This document shows positions 34,460-47,396 of a DNA stretch of 64,000 nucleotides, piece by piece. Each line of letters opens with the position of its first letter. Position 1 is the stretch's first letter. Both the position numbers and the translations under genes were made by a program. This stretch comes from Notolepis coatsorum (lineage: Eukaryota; Chordata; Actinopteri; Aulopiformes; Paralepididae), in contig OZ020589.1 of the NCBI GenBank assembly GCA_963971535.1, positions 57,066,342-57,130,341 of the forward strand, written 5' to 3'. Under the pieces are notes generated by a model. The model saw nothing but the letters and a program-made list of their open reading frames with translations, had not been told where the DNA came from and made no database searches.

Positions 34460-35609
34460 TGTAACTGAGGGGTACAATTCCCTGACTGTATTGAGAGTAT
34501 GGTATTATTAAACCACTACTTAGTTATGTACTTTAATTACTGGCCATACAGTACATGATATATCTGGTGAACACCCACACAAGAATACGACAATGACACC
34601 TAAAGTTCTATTTGGAGGGATTTATTATTATTAAGAGCACAACGGTAGGTTACAGATTGAGAATTATGATTGCGCTTGTAAGGCGAAGAACACTTAAGTA
34701 GGTCAAGAGCGTAAGTCCATGAGAATAGTAAGATGGGTATAACTGACGCCACCTGTAGCATAAGAATTACATAAGGCACACTCGTAGTCAGCTGGAGACA
34801 CTGGGGGGTTTCCTCCGGTTGTAAGCCGGCAGGGTAGAGGAATGTTCGGGAGCAAAGTCTGGGTCAACGAGGAATAAAGAAGCTCCAGCTACGGGAGGCG
34901 GTACATGTACTCCCCTTGATCCTTAGACAAAGCGACAGCTATAATCCAGTATGCACGACAGCATGGATGAAAGCTAGCCAGCCTCTGTGGTCCTAGAGGC
35001 GGGCTCGATGGTGCTCCTCACAGGGTAGATCCCACACAGCAGTGGGGTAGACGGTTCTCTGCTCCAGCAGCCACAGTACCAAAGCAATATAATCCAGCCG
35101 GAAAAAGGCTCTGCATTCGCCGGTGTAGATTCTCCTGTGCACTATACTTCACATTAACTAGGTCGAACTTGATGTTATTTCACTAAACTATGACACTTTT
35201 GCTATCTTATTCGCACATGTTATAAGTGCTCTATTTAGACGCAAAGTTGCTCACTTCACTTGGTCGTTGACTCGTGGTGAAGGCTTCAACTTTGGGATAA
35301 GACTAGACTACTGCTGTATCCACCTGCGACGTATTTATACGTAAGGTGAATAATCTAGTGCCAACCTCAGTTCTGTCTCGTATTACTGCGCAAACCTGGA
35401 CATGTTGAGACATGCCTTGGCGGTGGCTTTGAACTTGCCATTGGGGGTATGGCCGTTGGCGCCTAGGGGTCGCTGTCCAATAGGAGAACGAGTATTATGG
35501 TCTGGTTTGTACCTAGGTAAAGGGATATTCCATGTATATATACAAATATTATACAAGGGATCTCAAGCAGTAAATATATATATTCGGTTTAATCTGACCC
35601 TTTGTAACA
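34460..35609 (-). repeat. Bel-Pao 5' LTR
   Basis: 1150 bp, near-identical to the 3' LTR, with a 12-bp addition (within cacaacggtagg) near 34638. Confidence 0.9.
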
Positions 35610-35614
35610 CTATT

Positions 35615-35970
35615 GATCGATTTATGATAAAGAAAAGCTTAAACATTTTTTATTTTATTGTTTTTTATTATATGAAAGTACAGGTTTTTACCTTCAAAAC
35701 TTGTACAAATTGAGCGGATACATTTAAATTAATCTACATCTTATTAACAAAGATGATAACACAATAGCCCCTTTTGAGCTACAGGGCTTTAAAGGGGCTG
35801 TTGAGTTGAAGAGGCTTAGTGGCAGTGGCCGGGAGGCCAGCGAGCAGTGTGTTGCAGTAGTCGAGGCGGCAATTTTTTCAAAGTAAAATACCCGGAAATC
35901 GAATGAAAATAAATTACATTTACTTTTAACTGAGGTTAAGCTGTAGGGGGACCCTGTTGTTCTCATCATA
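35615..35970. other. AT-rich spacer with a LINE-like remnant
   Basis: The segment 35790-35872 (ending gttgcagtagtcgaggcgg) matches a phrase common in old fish LINE copies, read on either strand. No ORF. Confidence 0.35.
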
Positions 35971-35983
35971 AATCGATCAATAC

Positions 35984-36448
35984 GGGCGGTCAGGTGGCGT
36001 AGCGGAGATTGCGCTCGTCACCAACGCAGGAGACGCTGGGTTCGAGCCCAGCTCTCGGCGTTGCTACCAGCTTGGCTGGCCGTTCATACTAATACAATTG
36101 GCAGTATTAGGGGGTGGGAAAGCTGGCGGGTGGGAATCTGACACCTACAGGTCAGGTCTCGGCGCTTGCTAAGCGGGGCAGGACTTGGTGGAGATAGCGT
36201 GCCCTCCCACGCGTTACACTTCACCAATGAGAGTCCTCGCTGCCAAGTGAAAAGAGCATCACTGGCTTGACGGCGCACGTCTCGGAGGAAGCGTGCGTTC
36301 GACATCAGGACACCCTTGTACCGACTCGTGGGAGAACATGTGTACAACAACCAGGTAGGGGAGGGGAGGAATTGGCACAACGACTAATTGGGACGGGGAG
36401 AAAATCAGAGAAAAATAGGAGAAAGAGAAGGTAAAAAAAAATTATAAT
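35984..36448 (+). mobile_element. tRNA-derived SINE with 13-bp target duplication
   Basis: Starts gggcggtcaggtggcgtagc, has gggttcgagccc (box B) about 60 bp in, and ends with an A-rich segment (ggggagaaaatcagag, then an A run). The duplication aatcgatcaatac flanks it at 35971-35983 and 36449-36461. It is related to 17983-18464 in head, length and tail. Confidence 0.9.
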
Positions 36449-36579
36449 AATCGATCAATACAGACTGTATTCATTAATGTTGTGTTTCTTTTTCAAATGT
36501 AGCCAAGAGTAAATATCCGAACCCAATCAAAACAGTAGTCAAAGTGTATATTTTCAGCACTACGCTTGTTTACCGATGT

Positions 36580-36780
36580 TTTTAAAAAAAAATCTAAAAT
36601 AAGAGTTTCTCTGAATAATGTGAATTCTCTGTGCATTGCATCGCTAGGAAATAACTAAATGCAGATTTAACACTGCCATTGGAAAGAGGATATTTGGCCC
36701 TATCCATAGATGTATGACTTGGCCATAATAATGTAATGTATAGACCTGATATTCTATATTCTATATTCAAATGGGGTCCT
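36580..36780. other. Unassigned AT-rich sequence before the minisatellite
   Basis: No gene or repeat recognised. Confidence 0.3.
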
Positions 36781-39562
36781 ACTAATCACCATAAAGTACC
36801 ACAAAGAACCACAAAGTACCCCAAAGTATACCCCAAAATACCACAAAGTACCCTAAAAATACCCCAAAATACCACAAAGTACCAGAAAATACCCCAAAAT
36901 ACCCCAAAGTATACCCCAAAATAACCCAAAGTACCAGAAAATACCCCCAAATACCCCAAAGTATACCCCAAAATACCAGAAAATACCCCAAAATACCCTA
37001 AAATACCCCAAGATACACCAAAGTACCCCAAAGTATACCCCAAAGTACCAGAAAATACCATAAAATACCAGAAAACACCCCAAAATACCCCAAAGTACCA
37101 GAAAATACCCCAAAATACCACAAAGTATACCCCAAAATACCAGAAAATACCCCAAAATACCCCAAAGTACCAGAAAATACCCCAAAATACCCCAAAGTAC
37201 CCCAAAATACCCCCAAAGTACCCCAAAATACCCCAAAGTATACCCCAAAGTACCAGAAAATACCAGAAGATACCCCAATATACCCCAAAGTATACCCCAA
37301 AATACCCCAAAGTACCAGAAAATACCCCAAAATACCCCCAAAGTATACCCCAAAATACCAGAAAATACCCCAAAATACCCCAAAGTACCCCAAAATACCC
37401 CAAAATACCCCCAAAGTACCCCAAAATACACCAAAGTATAGCCCCAAAGTACCAGAAAATACCCCAAAATACCCCAAAATACCCCAAAGTACCAGAAAAT
37501 ACCCCAGAATACCCCAAAGTATACCAGAAAATACCAGAAAATACCCGAAAATACCCCAAAGTATACCCCAAAATACCCCAAAGTACCAGAAAATACCCCA
37601 AAAGACCCCAAAATACCCCAAAGTATACCCCAAAGTATACCCCAAAATACCAGGAAATACCCCAAAATACCCCAAAATACCCCAAAGTATACCCCAAAAT
37701 ACCAGAAAATACCCCAAAATACACCAAAGTACCCCAAAATACCCCAAAGTATACCCCAAAGTACCAGAAAATACCAGAAAATACCAGAAAATACCCCAAA
37801 ATACCCCAAAGTATACTCCAAAGTACCAGAAAATACCAGAAAATACCCCAAAATACCCCAAAGTATACCCCAAAATACCAGAAAATACCCCAAAATACCC
37901 CACAATACCCCAAAGTATACCCCAAAATACCAGAAAATACCCCAAAATACCCCAAAGTACCAGAGAATACCCCAAAATACCAGAAATACCCAAACATACC
38001 CCCAAAGTACCAGAAAATACCCCAAAGTATACCCCAAAATACCCCCAAAGTATACCCCAAAATACCAGAAATACCCCAAAATACCCTAAAGTATCAGAAA
38101 ATACCCCAAAATACCCCAAAGTATACCACAAAATACCAGAAAATACCCCAAAATACCCCAAAGTACCCCAAAATACCCCAAAGTATACCCCAAAGTACCA
38201 GAAAATACACCAAAATACCCCAAAGTACCAGAAAATACCCCAAAATACCAGAAAATACCCCAAAATGCCAGAGAAATACCCCAAAATACCCCAAAGTACC
38301 AGAAAATACCCCAGAATACCCCAAAGTATACCCCAAAATACCAGAAAATACCCCAAAATACCCCAAAGTATACCCCAAAATACCCCAAAGTATACCCCAA
38401 AGTACCAGAAAATACCAGAAAATACCCCAAAATACCCCAAAGTATACCCCAAAATACCCCAAAGTACCAGAAAATACCCCAAAGTATACCCCAAAATACC
38501 TGAAAATACACCAAAATACCCCAAAATACCCCAAAGTATACCCCAAAATACCAGAAAATACCCCACAATACACCAAAGTACCCCAAAATACCCCAAAGTA
38601 TACCCCAAAGTACCAGAAAATACCAGAAAATACCAGAAAATACCAGAAAATACCCCAAAATACCCCAAAGTATACTCCAAAGTACCAGAAAATACCAGAA
38701 AATACCCCAAAATACCCCAAAGTATACCCCAAAATACCAGAAAATACCCCAAAATACCCCACAATACCCCAAAGTATACCCCAAAATACCAGAAAATACC
38801 CCAAAATACCCCAAAGTACCAGAGAATACCCCAAAATACCCCAAAATACCAGAAATACCCAAAAATACCCCCAAAGTACCAGAAAATACCCCAAAGTATA
38901 CCCCAAAGTATACCCCAAAATACCAGAAAATACCCCAAAATACCCCAAAGTATACCCCACAGTATCAGAAAATACCCCAAAATACCCCAAAGTATACCCC
39001 TAAATACCAGAAAATACCCCAAAATACCCCAAAGTACCCCAAAATACCCCAAAGTATACCCCAAAGTACCAGAAAATACACCAAAATACCCCAAAGTACC
39101 AGAAAATACCCCAAAATACCCCAAAATACCAGAAAATACCCCAAAATGCCAGAAAATACCCCAAAGTACCAGAAAATACCCCAGAATACCCCAAAGTATA
39201 CCCCAAAATACCAGAAAATACCCCAAAATACCCCAAAGTATACCCCAAAATACCCCAAAGTATACCCCAAAGTACCAGAAAATACCACAAAATACCCCAA
39301 AGTATACCCCAAAATACCCCAAAGTACCAGAAAATACCCCAAAATACCCCAAAATACCCCAAAGTATACCCCAAAATACCTGAAAATACACCAAAATACC
39401 CCAAAGTACCAGAAAATACCCCAAAATACCCCAAAATACCCCAAAATACCAGAAAATACCCCAAAATACCCCAAAGTATACCCCACAGTATCAGAAAATA
39501 CCCCAAAATACCCCAAAGTATACCCCTAAATACCAGAAAATACCCCAAAATACCCCCCAAAA
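36781..39562. repeat. 2.8 kb ACCCCAAAAT-type minisatellite with higher-order structure
   Basis: Built from 10-12 bp variants of taccccaaaa, with taccagaaaa and gtataccccaaa variants interspersed. Larger blocks repeat as well: an accccaaaatgccagagaaat-type variant at about 38262 recurs near 39138, and ccacagtatcagaaaatacc at 38957 recurs at 39483. Because the unit has no stop in several frames, very long open frames exist on both strands (for example 36998-39424 minus); they are not genes. Confidence 0.97.
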
Positions 39563-40745
39563 GGTCATTCCTATCGCCGGCCCTAACTGCCTCCCTGACG
39601 GTGTGGATTCTACTCTCTTCAACAGACTTGGCTCCCTACTCAACTACAATGGATCAACTAGTAAGCTGGTAATTTGCAGCAATTGATCGAATTTTCTCTT
39701 CAAGGAAGCAAAACGCAGCTGATCCGCTGTGTCTAATCGGGACATATCAAGCGGGCTTTGCGATTGACAGTTGGAATAAATGGCGATCAATATGCCTGTT
39801 TTCTCTTGAAATTGAGGATGTTGAAGATGTGTACATCATCACAATCCTACTGATCAGCTTGGGAGCGATCGCAATCTGGATCTGGATTTGTACAAGAATA
39901 ATCGGGAAAAGAGACGAACAAAAGGATGATAACCGTGTGGACCGCTGGCTGACAGCTGTGGCCAGACTGGAAGTCTCCCACATGGAACTTATTAAAACCC
40001 ACATGGAATTGGTTAAAAGACTCGCTGTCCATTCATCTGACGAACAGTTGAGAGGTCAAGTCCTGCTGGGGGTCGCGCAGGACATTAAGAGCGCGACGGA
40101 TCGAATTTGAGTCAAGAACGGTGCTTTTAGGGGTCATTGTCTTCTACTGCACCCCCCCCCACACTCTCAAGTCTGGTGTGAAACTGTGGAATGCCAAGGT
40201 CTGACAGCCTGTCTCGCGGCTTCGGAAAAGGGAGTCAGACGAGATAACAACTGGAATGCGGCGTTTCCCTTCCCAACACCTCACCTCCCCCCACCAGATC
40301 TGGCTCGGCACTCCCCCCCCACCCCCACCCCCAACCCCCACCCAGACCTCCTCCCCTCCCGTGTTTACGCCGAGCGCCGTAAGAACTGTTTCTGGACGGC
40401 TGCCACGTATGCGCGCTGTAGGAGTGGATCCTAAGACTGTCTCCCGACCCCGCCTGTCCATCCCTCCCTCCCTCCCGCCCACCTGGCGCAACGACACTTT
40501 GTTTAACTACTCTGTTGTTGATGCAGCCTGACTATCGCATATGGCGTCTCAGGCATTCTGTAGATGACATGTGTCAACAAATGTACATGTCTGTTTGAAT
40601 TTATGCTGTGCCATTGTTACTGTAAAAAATGTAATGATTGTGATGTTGTTATTATTATTAATGAGACGATGAGCTGTATGTGTGTGTCGCTGGAATTTCC
40701 CCAAGGGGATTAATAAAGGAATATCTTATCTTGTCTTATCTTGTC
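39563..40745 (+). mobile_element. LINE-tailed non-autonomous retroelement candidate
   Basis: Ends aatttccccaaggggattaa taaaggaatatcttatcttg, the same 3' tail as the LINEs at 15099 and 59691 (there in reverse orientation). The rest of its roughly 1.1 kb is unrelated to the LINE ORF2 and carries one small ORF (39829-40110). This suggests an element that borrows the LINE enzyme through a shared tail, or the 5' part and tail of a longer element with ORF2 deleted. The left edge is set only by the end of the minisatellite. Confidence 0.5.
39829..40110 (+). CDS. Small predicted membrane protein in the LINE-tailed element
   Basis: 93 codons. Residues of about 1-24 form one clear transmembrane helix (IITILLISLGAIAIWIWICT), followed by a basic stretch (RIIGKRDEQK) and a charged helical tail (LEVSHMELIKTHMELVKRL) that looks like a short coiled coil. 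The frame is open upstream to about 39680 without an ATG, so the natural start may be further 5' or lost. I do not recognise the family. It could be an ORF1-like protein or a captured gene piece. Confidence 0.4.
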   Translation: MYIITILLISLGAIAIWIWICTRIIGKRDEQKDDNRVDRWLTAVARLEVSHMELIKTHMELVKRLAVHSSDEQLRGQVLLGVAQDIKSATDRI

Positions 40746-40897
40746 ATTGTTACCGTTGATACGGTCCCCAAACGGTCCCCAAACAGTGGTTCCAGGTATT
40801 TTCCCGGCTTCATCTGTATGTAGACACAAGAGGGAGACAAGACAACAACAAACAAAACATGCCTATATATACAACAGATAACATACATTACTCCCTC

Positions 40898-41027
40898 TAT
40901 ATACATACATACATACATACATACATACATACATACATACATACATACATACATACATACATACATACATACATACATACATACATACATACATACATAC
41001 ATACATACATACATACATACATACATA
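40898..41027. repeat. (CATA)n microsatellite
   Basis: About 130 bp of almost pure tetranucleotide repeat. Confidence 0.97.
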
Positions 41028-41348
41028 AGGACACCGTCCGTAACACCCCCCCCCATAAAGAGTCAGCCCATGGCTGGCGACAACACAACATACAACCCAA
41101 GTCCCCCATTTGTTTTTCCCAAAGAACACACATCATAACACAAAACAAAACATGCACCACTGCCATCAACCAACCAGACCATCACATCCCGCTTCTTCAT
41201 ACCTCTCTTGGTAGCATTTGATATTATCAGGGGTGCTGTTGACACAAAATGTCCAGGGGTACAGCAGTCCCAACACCAACATCAAAAGTATTAAGACCGT
41301 GGTCTGAGAAGGCACCTCACAAAAAAAAAACAGAGGGATGGTCCACGG
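41028..41348. other. Unassigned sequence
   Basis: A/C-rich, no ORF of note. It lies where the rest of the Gypsy element's pol would be expected, so the break is somewhere near here. Confidence 0.3.
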
Positions 41349-43513
41349 TTAACACGCACAATGGCAGACTGCTGCGCTCTTCTTCCTCACAAAGAAAAAC
41401 ACATAATACAATGTGAGAAAGTCCACACAGCACAGCACAAAATGCAGCGTCACAATACGCTGAGCAGCAAAGAGACCCCCCTCAGAGACAGCACTAGCCT
41501 CATGCAGCCACTTTTCAAGCCTGCACACACCAGACAACAAACGTCTGTCGTGAAGAGTCTCTCCCATCAGCTGCTTCCTCAAAAGCCTCAAAGGGCCGCC
41601 TATTGACCGAATTCTATTCACAACAGAACTGACCACCTCTCTGCTTCCAGCTATCCCTGGAGCAGGAGCAGTAACTGAATATGTGGCCAAACCAGCATCT
41701 TCACTCTGGGCAACTACCAGCTTACCACAAGTCCTGGGTAACCACGTTGCCCCAGAGGCTAGTGTACCCCGCCAAATCGTCACCCTGTCACTCGTCACAA
41801 CTACAGGTTGTGGAGCACGGGTGATCGTACACACTGGCAATACTCTTGGGAGCAACGGAGCAAACGCATCAGGGCACAAAACAGTAGGGTGATCCAAAAC
41901 TTTAACACATGGCATAACTCTGCCACCAGCGATGTCATTACCTAACAAAAAGGTGACACCTCCCACTGGTAATGATGGGCGCACGCCCACCTTGAACACC
42001 CCCTTTGCCAAACCGCAGGTTAAATGTATCTGATGGAGGGGCACCGACACAAAGCCCATGCCGATCCCCTGCACCAACACACTAGAGCCAGTCGATGACT
42101 CATCACAAAACGGCAACATGTCTGATATGATAAATGACTGTGCTGCCCCAGTATCCCGCAGTATGCGTACTGGACGCTGGTCCAACTCACTGCCACTGAG
42201 CGAAACCAACCCGTCCGACATAAACGGTTCGTAACTGGGTCCTGGTATGTCACACACTGTCTGGATTAAACCAACCGCTTTAGGCCGTCCATCCGTCTGA
42301 GACTGCTCCTTGCGTCTCAAAACAACATAGTCACTTATAATGTGGCCCACCTGATGACAGTAAAAACACTCCCGCTCCTCCTTGTAGCGGGGAGACACCG
42401 AGCGGGGCAGACTAGTCTGTCCAACATAGCCACTGCGGCGGATCTGCGGCGGACTAACATGTGACCTAGCTGGAGTGTGAGCAGAGGGATAAAAGGTCCT
42501 ACCCTCATGTCGGAGAGTACCAAACAACTGTCGATGAGTTAGCACAAACTCGTCAGCGAGTACTGCAGCCTGAGCCAACGTACCCACTTTTTGCTCATTC
42601 AGATATGTAGCCAAACGGTCATTCAGACTATTTTTAAACTCCTCCAGCAACAGTAACTCAGACAGTGAATTAAAATCAGACACGTCACTCGCCTTACACC
42701 ACTGAAAAAATAGAGACTCCTTCTCACGAGCGAACTCCACAAAAGTCCTGCCAGGCAACTTCTTGTGAGCTCGGAATTTTTGCCTATATGCCTCCGGCAC
42801 TAACTCATAGGCTCGAAGTACAGCAGTCTTATTTGAGTCATAAGACAAACTGTCACTGAGAGAGAGGGCAGACAAAATCTCCTGGGCTTTCCCAGTGAGT
42901 TTACATTGGAGCAAGAGAGCCCAGACCTCTTTAGGCCACTTTAAAGAAGTAGCAACACGCTCAAAAGCATTAAAATATGAGTCTACCTCCGCCTCACGAA
43001 ATTGAGGTACTAGAGATATAAGTCTACTCACATCATAAGCCCCCACAGCCGTGGAAGAGGGTTGAGCAGGACTCCCAGTCATAGCAGCGTCGAGCTCCAG
43101 TTGCTTCAACTTAACCTCCTTCTCAGCATCCACCCGGCGGTTCTCAGTCTCCAGCTCCATTTTTTTAATAGCTAACCGATGAAGGGTGAAGCACGTCTGG
43201 GCATTGGAGACAGGAGGGGAGGCTTAACCTCCAACCCGTCTGTAAGTGGTTCTACCATCTCAGCTACTCCTTCCTCCTGATCCTCATCTGAACCAGAACG
43301 AGAAGGAATAGCAGACGCACCTTCACCTGCACCGAGCACCCTCTTATACACCAGTAGCCGTACTACCTCCTCTCTCAGGTCAGCCTTTGCCAGACTCTTC
43401 GCAAGGCTGACCTGAAAATGCGAGGCTATGGCACATAGATCTTCCTTCCTACACTGATCCAAATGATCAACTGAGGGATCACCCAGAAACTCCTCCACAC
43501 TAAAAGACGTCAT
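41349..43513 (-). pseudogene. gag-pro: Gypsy (Gmr1-like) gag with SCAN-like domain and protease
   Basis: The minus strand begins with an N-terminal SAP-like domain (MTSFSVEEFLG at 43513, then CRKEDLCAIASHF). A frame change near 43165-43200 separates it from the main frame (43160-41349). That frame has a coiled-coil start (MELETENRRVDAEKE), a SCAN-like capsid domain (YFNAFERVATSLKWP to LLLEEFKNSLNDRL), a zinc knuckle whose last cysteine is replaced by tyrosine (CX2CX4HX4Y), and a retropepsin DTG motif (RDTGAAQSF). After about residue 470 the protein drifts into unrelated sequence. Reverse transcriptase is missing. It is a broken copy; the knuckle change and frame break would impair gag. Confidence 0.8.
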
Positions 43514-43606
43514 GTCTACAAAGAGACACCAGCGCAAACATACACAGATCACCAACCTATCTAACGTGCCCACCGCACACCAACACCAACTGTCTGTTGC
43601 CCACTA

Positions 43607-43617
43607 ACGAGCCCCCA
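43607..43617 (-). promoter_or_regulatory. Primer-binding site of the Gypsy element, tRNA-Pro type
   Basis: On the minus strand TGGGGGCTCGT starts just after the LTR end (about 4 bp spacing), as in retroelements primed by tRNA-Pro. The match stops after 11 bases. Confidence 0.5.
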
Positions 43618-43621
43618 TTTA

Positions 43622-43974
43622 TGTTACGTACCCCAGTGGGGAAATGCAACACTAGGCCACAGACAGGATAGGTGAGGGTGCAGTGACACAAAACACAAGA
43701 AACAATTAGCAAAATAATAATATTTATTTCACAAACACAAACTCGGCAACACAGAGAGCAAGGAGGACTTACCAGTGAGCACCAAATGAAATATCAAAAA
43801 GAAATAAAAGCCCACCCCCCCTTACAGGCGCGGACGCCCCAAAGTAAAGGTGGTGGTGCTCACTTCTAAGGCTGGTGTCTTTAACAGTAGGTCACCTACG
43901 TGATGCAAAATGTAGACCCAGGGTATCTTCCTGTCCTCAATGTCCCTGTGTGCGAAACAAAAGATTAATAAACA
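43622..43974 (-). repeat. Gypsy 5' LTR (partial or boundary unclear)
   Basis: In plus orientation it starts TGTTACGTACCCC, i.e. it ends GGGTACGTAACA on the minus strand. The minus strand has a ttttatttc TATA-like region near 43802, a ggtaagtc donor-like site near 43770 and an AATAAA-type signal near 43724. The left LTR border is obscured by the pyrimidine tract. No matching 3' LTR is present in the window. Confidence 0.5.
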
Positions 43975-45395
<1,421 letters not shown>

Positions 45396-46049
45396 CTGCT
45401 ACAGTGTTGGGCTAATGCCATCTGGGTGTGACACTTACATTTGTTTGGTCCCCATTGTGCTAAGTTGATCCTGTGGAATATGGATTGTCTGCAATGCAAC
45501 CACAGAAGAGGGATGGAGGTGTGTGTGTGTATGTATTTGGTGGGGGAGCAGGATTGAAGAGTAGGAAAGAGATTGATGATTGATCCAAATAAACCATGTT
45601 AAACTAGAGAAAAAGAGGGAGAGAGAGACAGAAAGGGAGAGCGAATTGGCACAACTTTCAAACTTTAGACTGTTTTCTTTATACGTTTTTCTTTTTCTTT
45701 CTTTCTACCACAATACACGGCCACTGATGGATCCATGGGACTTGGTAAAGCACTATGGACCCAACTATGACCACTGATAAAAACGTAACTACACTAGCGT
45801 TATAAGAGCTAAACATTGCTACCTACCATACAAGTGCATTGGTTTAGTGCACTTCCGGTTGCCACTGAGCGGAAATGTTTGTGCGGACCTGTTCTCCCAA
45901 ACTGGTAAGCAAATGACTGTTTTTACGTTATTTGCATTTTTACGTTACTATTATTATTTATTTATTTATTTTTTATTTTTATTTTTTTTAAACATTGATC
46001 TTAACTGATCACTGTGACTTTATTGCTTTTATCGTTATATATGCCTATA
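45396..46049. other. Unassigned sequence
   Basis: No gene recognised. The AT-rich part at 45940-45990 may be the start of the LINE-like tail that follows. Confidence 0.3.
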
Positions 46050-46126
46050 ATTGTGTACAGCACTTTGAGCTACATGACATGTATGAAAGGTGCTTTATAA
46101 ATACTTACTTACTTACTTACTTACAA
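46050..46126 (+). mobile_element. L2-type LINE or SINE 3' tail
   Basis: The phrase gtacagcactttgagctac, then aaggtgctttataaat and an (ACTT)n run is the usual end of fish L2-like LINEs and the SINEs that share their tail. Confidence 0.6.
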
Positions 46127-46254
46127 CATATGCTGTCCTGTCTACACTATCAATCTAAAGCTGTGTAGACTCACCTGGAAATTGTCACGCAGTCATGTGT
46201 GTGTGTGTGTGTGGCAGTGGAGGTTATTGCATGACAACTAGTGAGGCAGTACTT

Positions 46255-46350
46255 CACTAGAAATATATATATATATATATATAATTATTAATATACATAT
46301 ATAATAAAAAAAAAATATTAATTATTATTATATATATTTTTTTTATTAGA
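46255..46350. repeat. (AT)-rich imperfect palindrome
   Basis: An (AT)n run followed by attattaatatac and its near-complement tattaattattat, then an A/T run. The flanks (ggcagtggaggttattgcatg) hint at a DNA element end, but no partner was found. Confidence 0.5.
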
Positions 46351-46900
46351 AATGTTTTCCTCTGTGAACAATGCCAGTTTTTTTCTTGTCCAAGTGACAG
46401 CTCTGAGCTCTCTGACTTGACTGCAGTAATGGCCAGCTGTCAATCACTTACTGCAATAATGTTGCACAGGTTTGGCTTAAGAATATAATTATCCAATAAA
46501 AATAGGCTATTTGAGTTTAAAAAAGACGGGTTGTGAGATGGAGCGCACTTAATTGATTGGTGTTCCACATTGTCTGTCAACCCTTGAAATCCAATCAGAG
46601 ATTGGCCCCAGCTAAACCTACGGACCTGCAGCTAGACCCTATTGACTGTGGCATCCAATAGCCATCTAATGTTCTAGATTTTTCTGTCATCATCTCACCA
46701 CTGAGACTGACTGTGTGCAATTTGCCTTGAAAGAGACTGACATCGAGAATAAGATCTATATTCAATTGTTCATCAACTTATTGTGCATCGTTTGATGATA
46801 TATATTTTTTTCTATCTCAGTTGAAGTAGTGTAGTTGACGTGAACGTGCCAGCTTGGACTGTCTGTAAGCTAACTTGTTGTAGCTAACGTAGCTAAAGTG

Positions 46901-47086
46901 CTACCACCGCAGCATCCAGGGTGGAGTGTTTTGTTACCTGCCCAAGAGGGCTTACCGGAGGGCTACCACCGCAGCTACCAGGGTGGAGTGTTTTGTTACC
47001 TGCCCAAGAGAGCTTACCGGAGGGCTACCACCGCAGCTACCAGGGTGGAGTGTTTTGTTACATGCCCAAGACGTTGGGTGACTGTT
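46901..47086 (+). repeat. 62-bp tandem repeat, three units
   Basis: Units start at 46901, 46963 and 47025 (ctaccaccgcag) and contain gtggagtgttttgttacctg. Differences are few. All three frames stay partly open, but there is no independent sign of coding. Confidence 0.9.
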
Positions 47087-47362
47087 TGAGTGACCACCTG
47101 TCGGAGTCGGACAGTCCCGAAAATGGAACGTGTGTCACGCATCAACAGAACAATGTTTAGTGGATTTCGACAGCATCCTCACGCAAATGAAGGATCGATT
47201 AGATCACAAAAGACTGCTGTTTGTTGCATTGCCTGTTTGCAAGCAGACAAGGTCATTGAACGTTTCATCAGAAAATATCCAAGGATGGATTTAATTTACA
47301 AGTGATCAGATGGGAGGGACACTATTTCCTCGTAAGAAGTACATCAAATGGTGAGTGGATTT

Positions 47363-47396
<34 letters not shown>

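Larger units (their letters stand above)
29473..35609 (-). mobile_element. Bel-Pao LTR retrotransposon, deletion derivative
   Basis: Two near-identical LTRs (29473-30609 and 34460-35609) start TGTAACTG and end TTTGTAACA, and the element is flanked by a 5-bp duplication, ctatt (29468-29472 and 35610-35614). On the minus strand the order is 5' LTR, primer site, gag, protease start, then directly the C-terminal DUF5641 domain of pol, polypurine tract and 3' LTR. Reverse transcriptase, RNase H and the integrase core are absent, so it must move with enzymes supplied by a relative, if at all. The LTR similarity implies recent insertion. Confidence 0.9.
29045..36579. repeat. Imperfect inverted arms of an older element hosting the Bel-Pao and SINE insertions
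   Basis: 29045-29117 pairs with 36499-36579 (acatcggta, then tatacactttgactactgtttt, then tttactcttggctaca). In addition tattgatcgatttatgat at 35611 pairs with its complement at 35964-35981. Removing the Bel-Pao element (29473-35609 plus one target copy) and the SINE gives an element with long inverted arms and a short spacer. A further stretch of about 300 bp at about 29145-29460 appears only in the left arm and may be another insertion. Confidence 0.5.

Noticed and set aside
36998-39424. 808-codon open frame, minus strand
   Set aside because: It is a translation of the ACCCCAAAAT-type minisatellite; equally long frames exist on the other strand and in other phases.
36781-39562. CRISPR-like regular repeats
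   Set aside because: No unique spacers; units are contiguous minisatellite variants in a eukaryotic genome.
46898-47160. Possible protein with 62-bp repeats (CFVTCP units)
   Set aside because: 62 is not a multiple of three, so successive units fall in different frames; no conserved domain.
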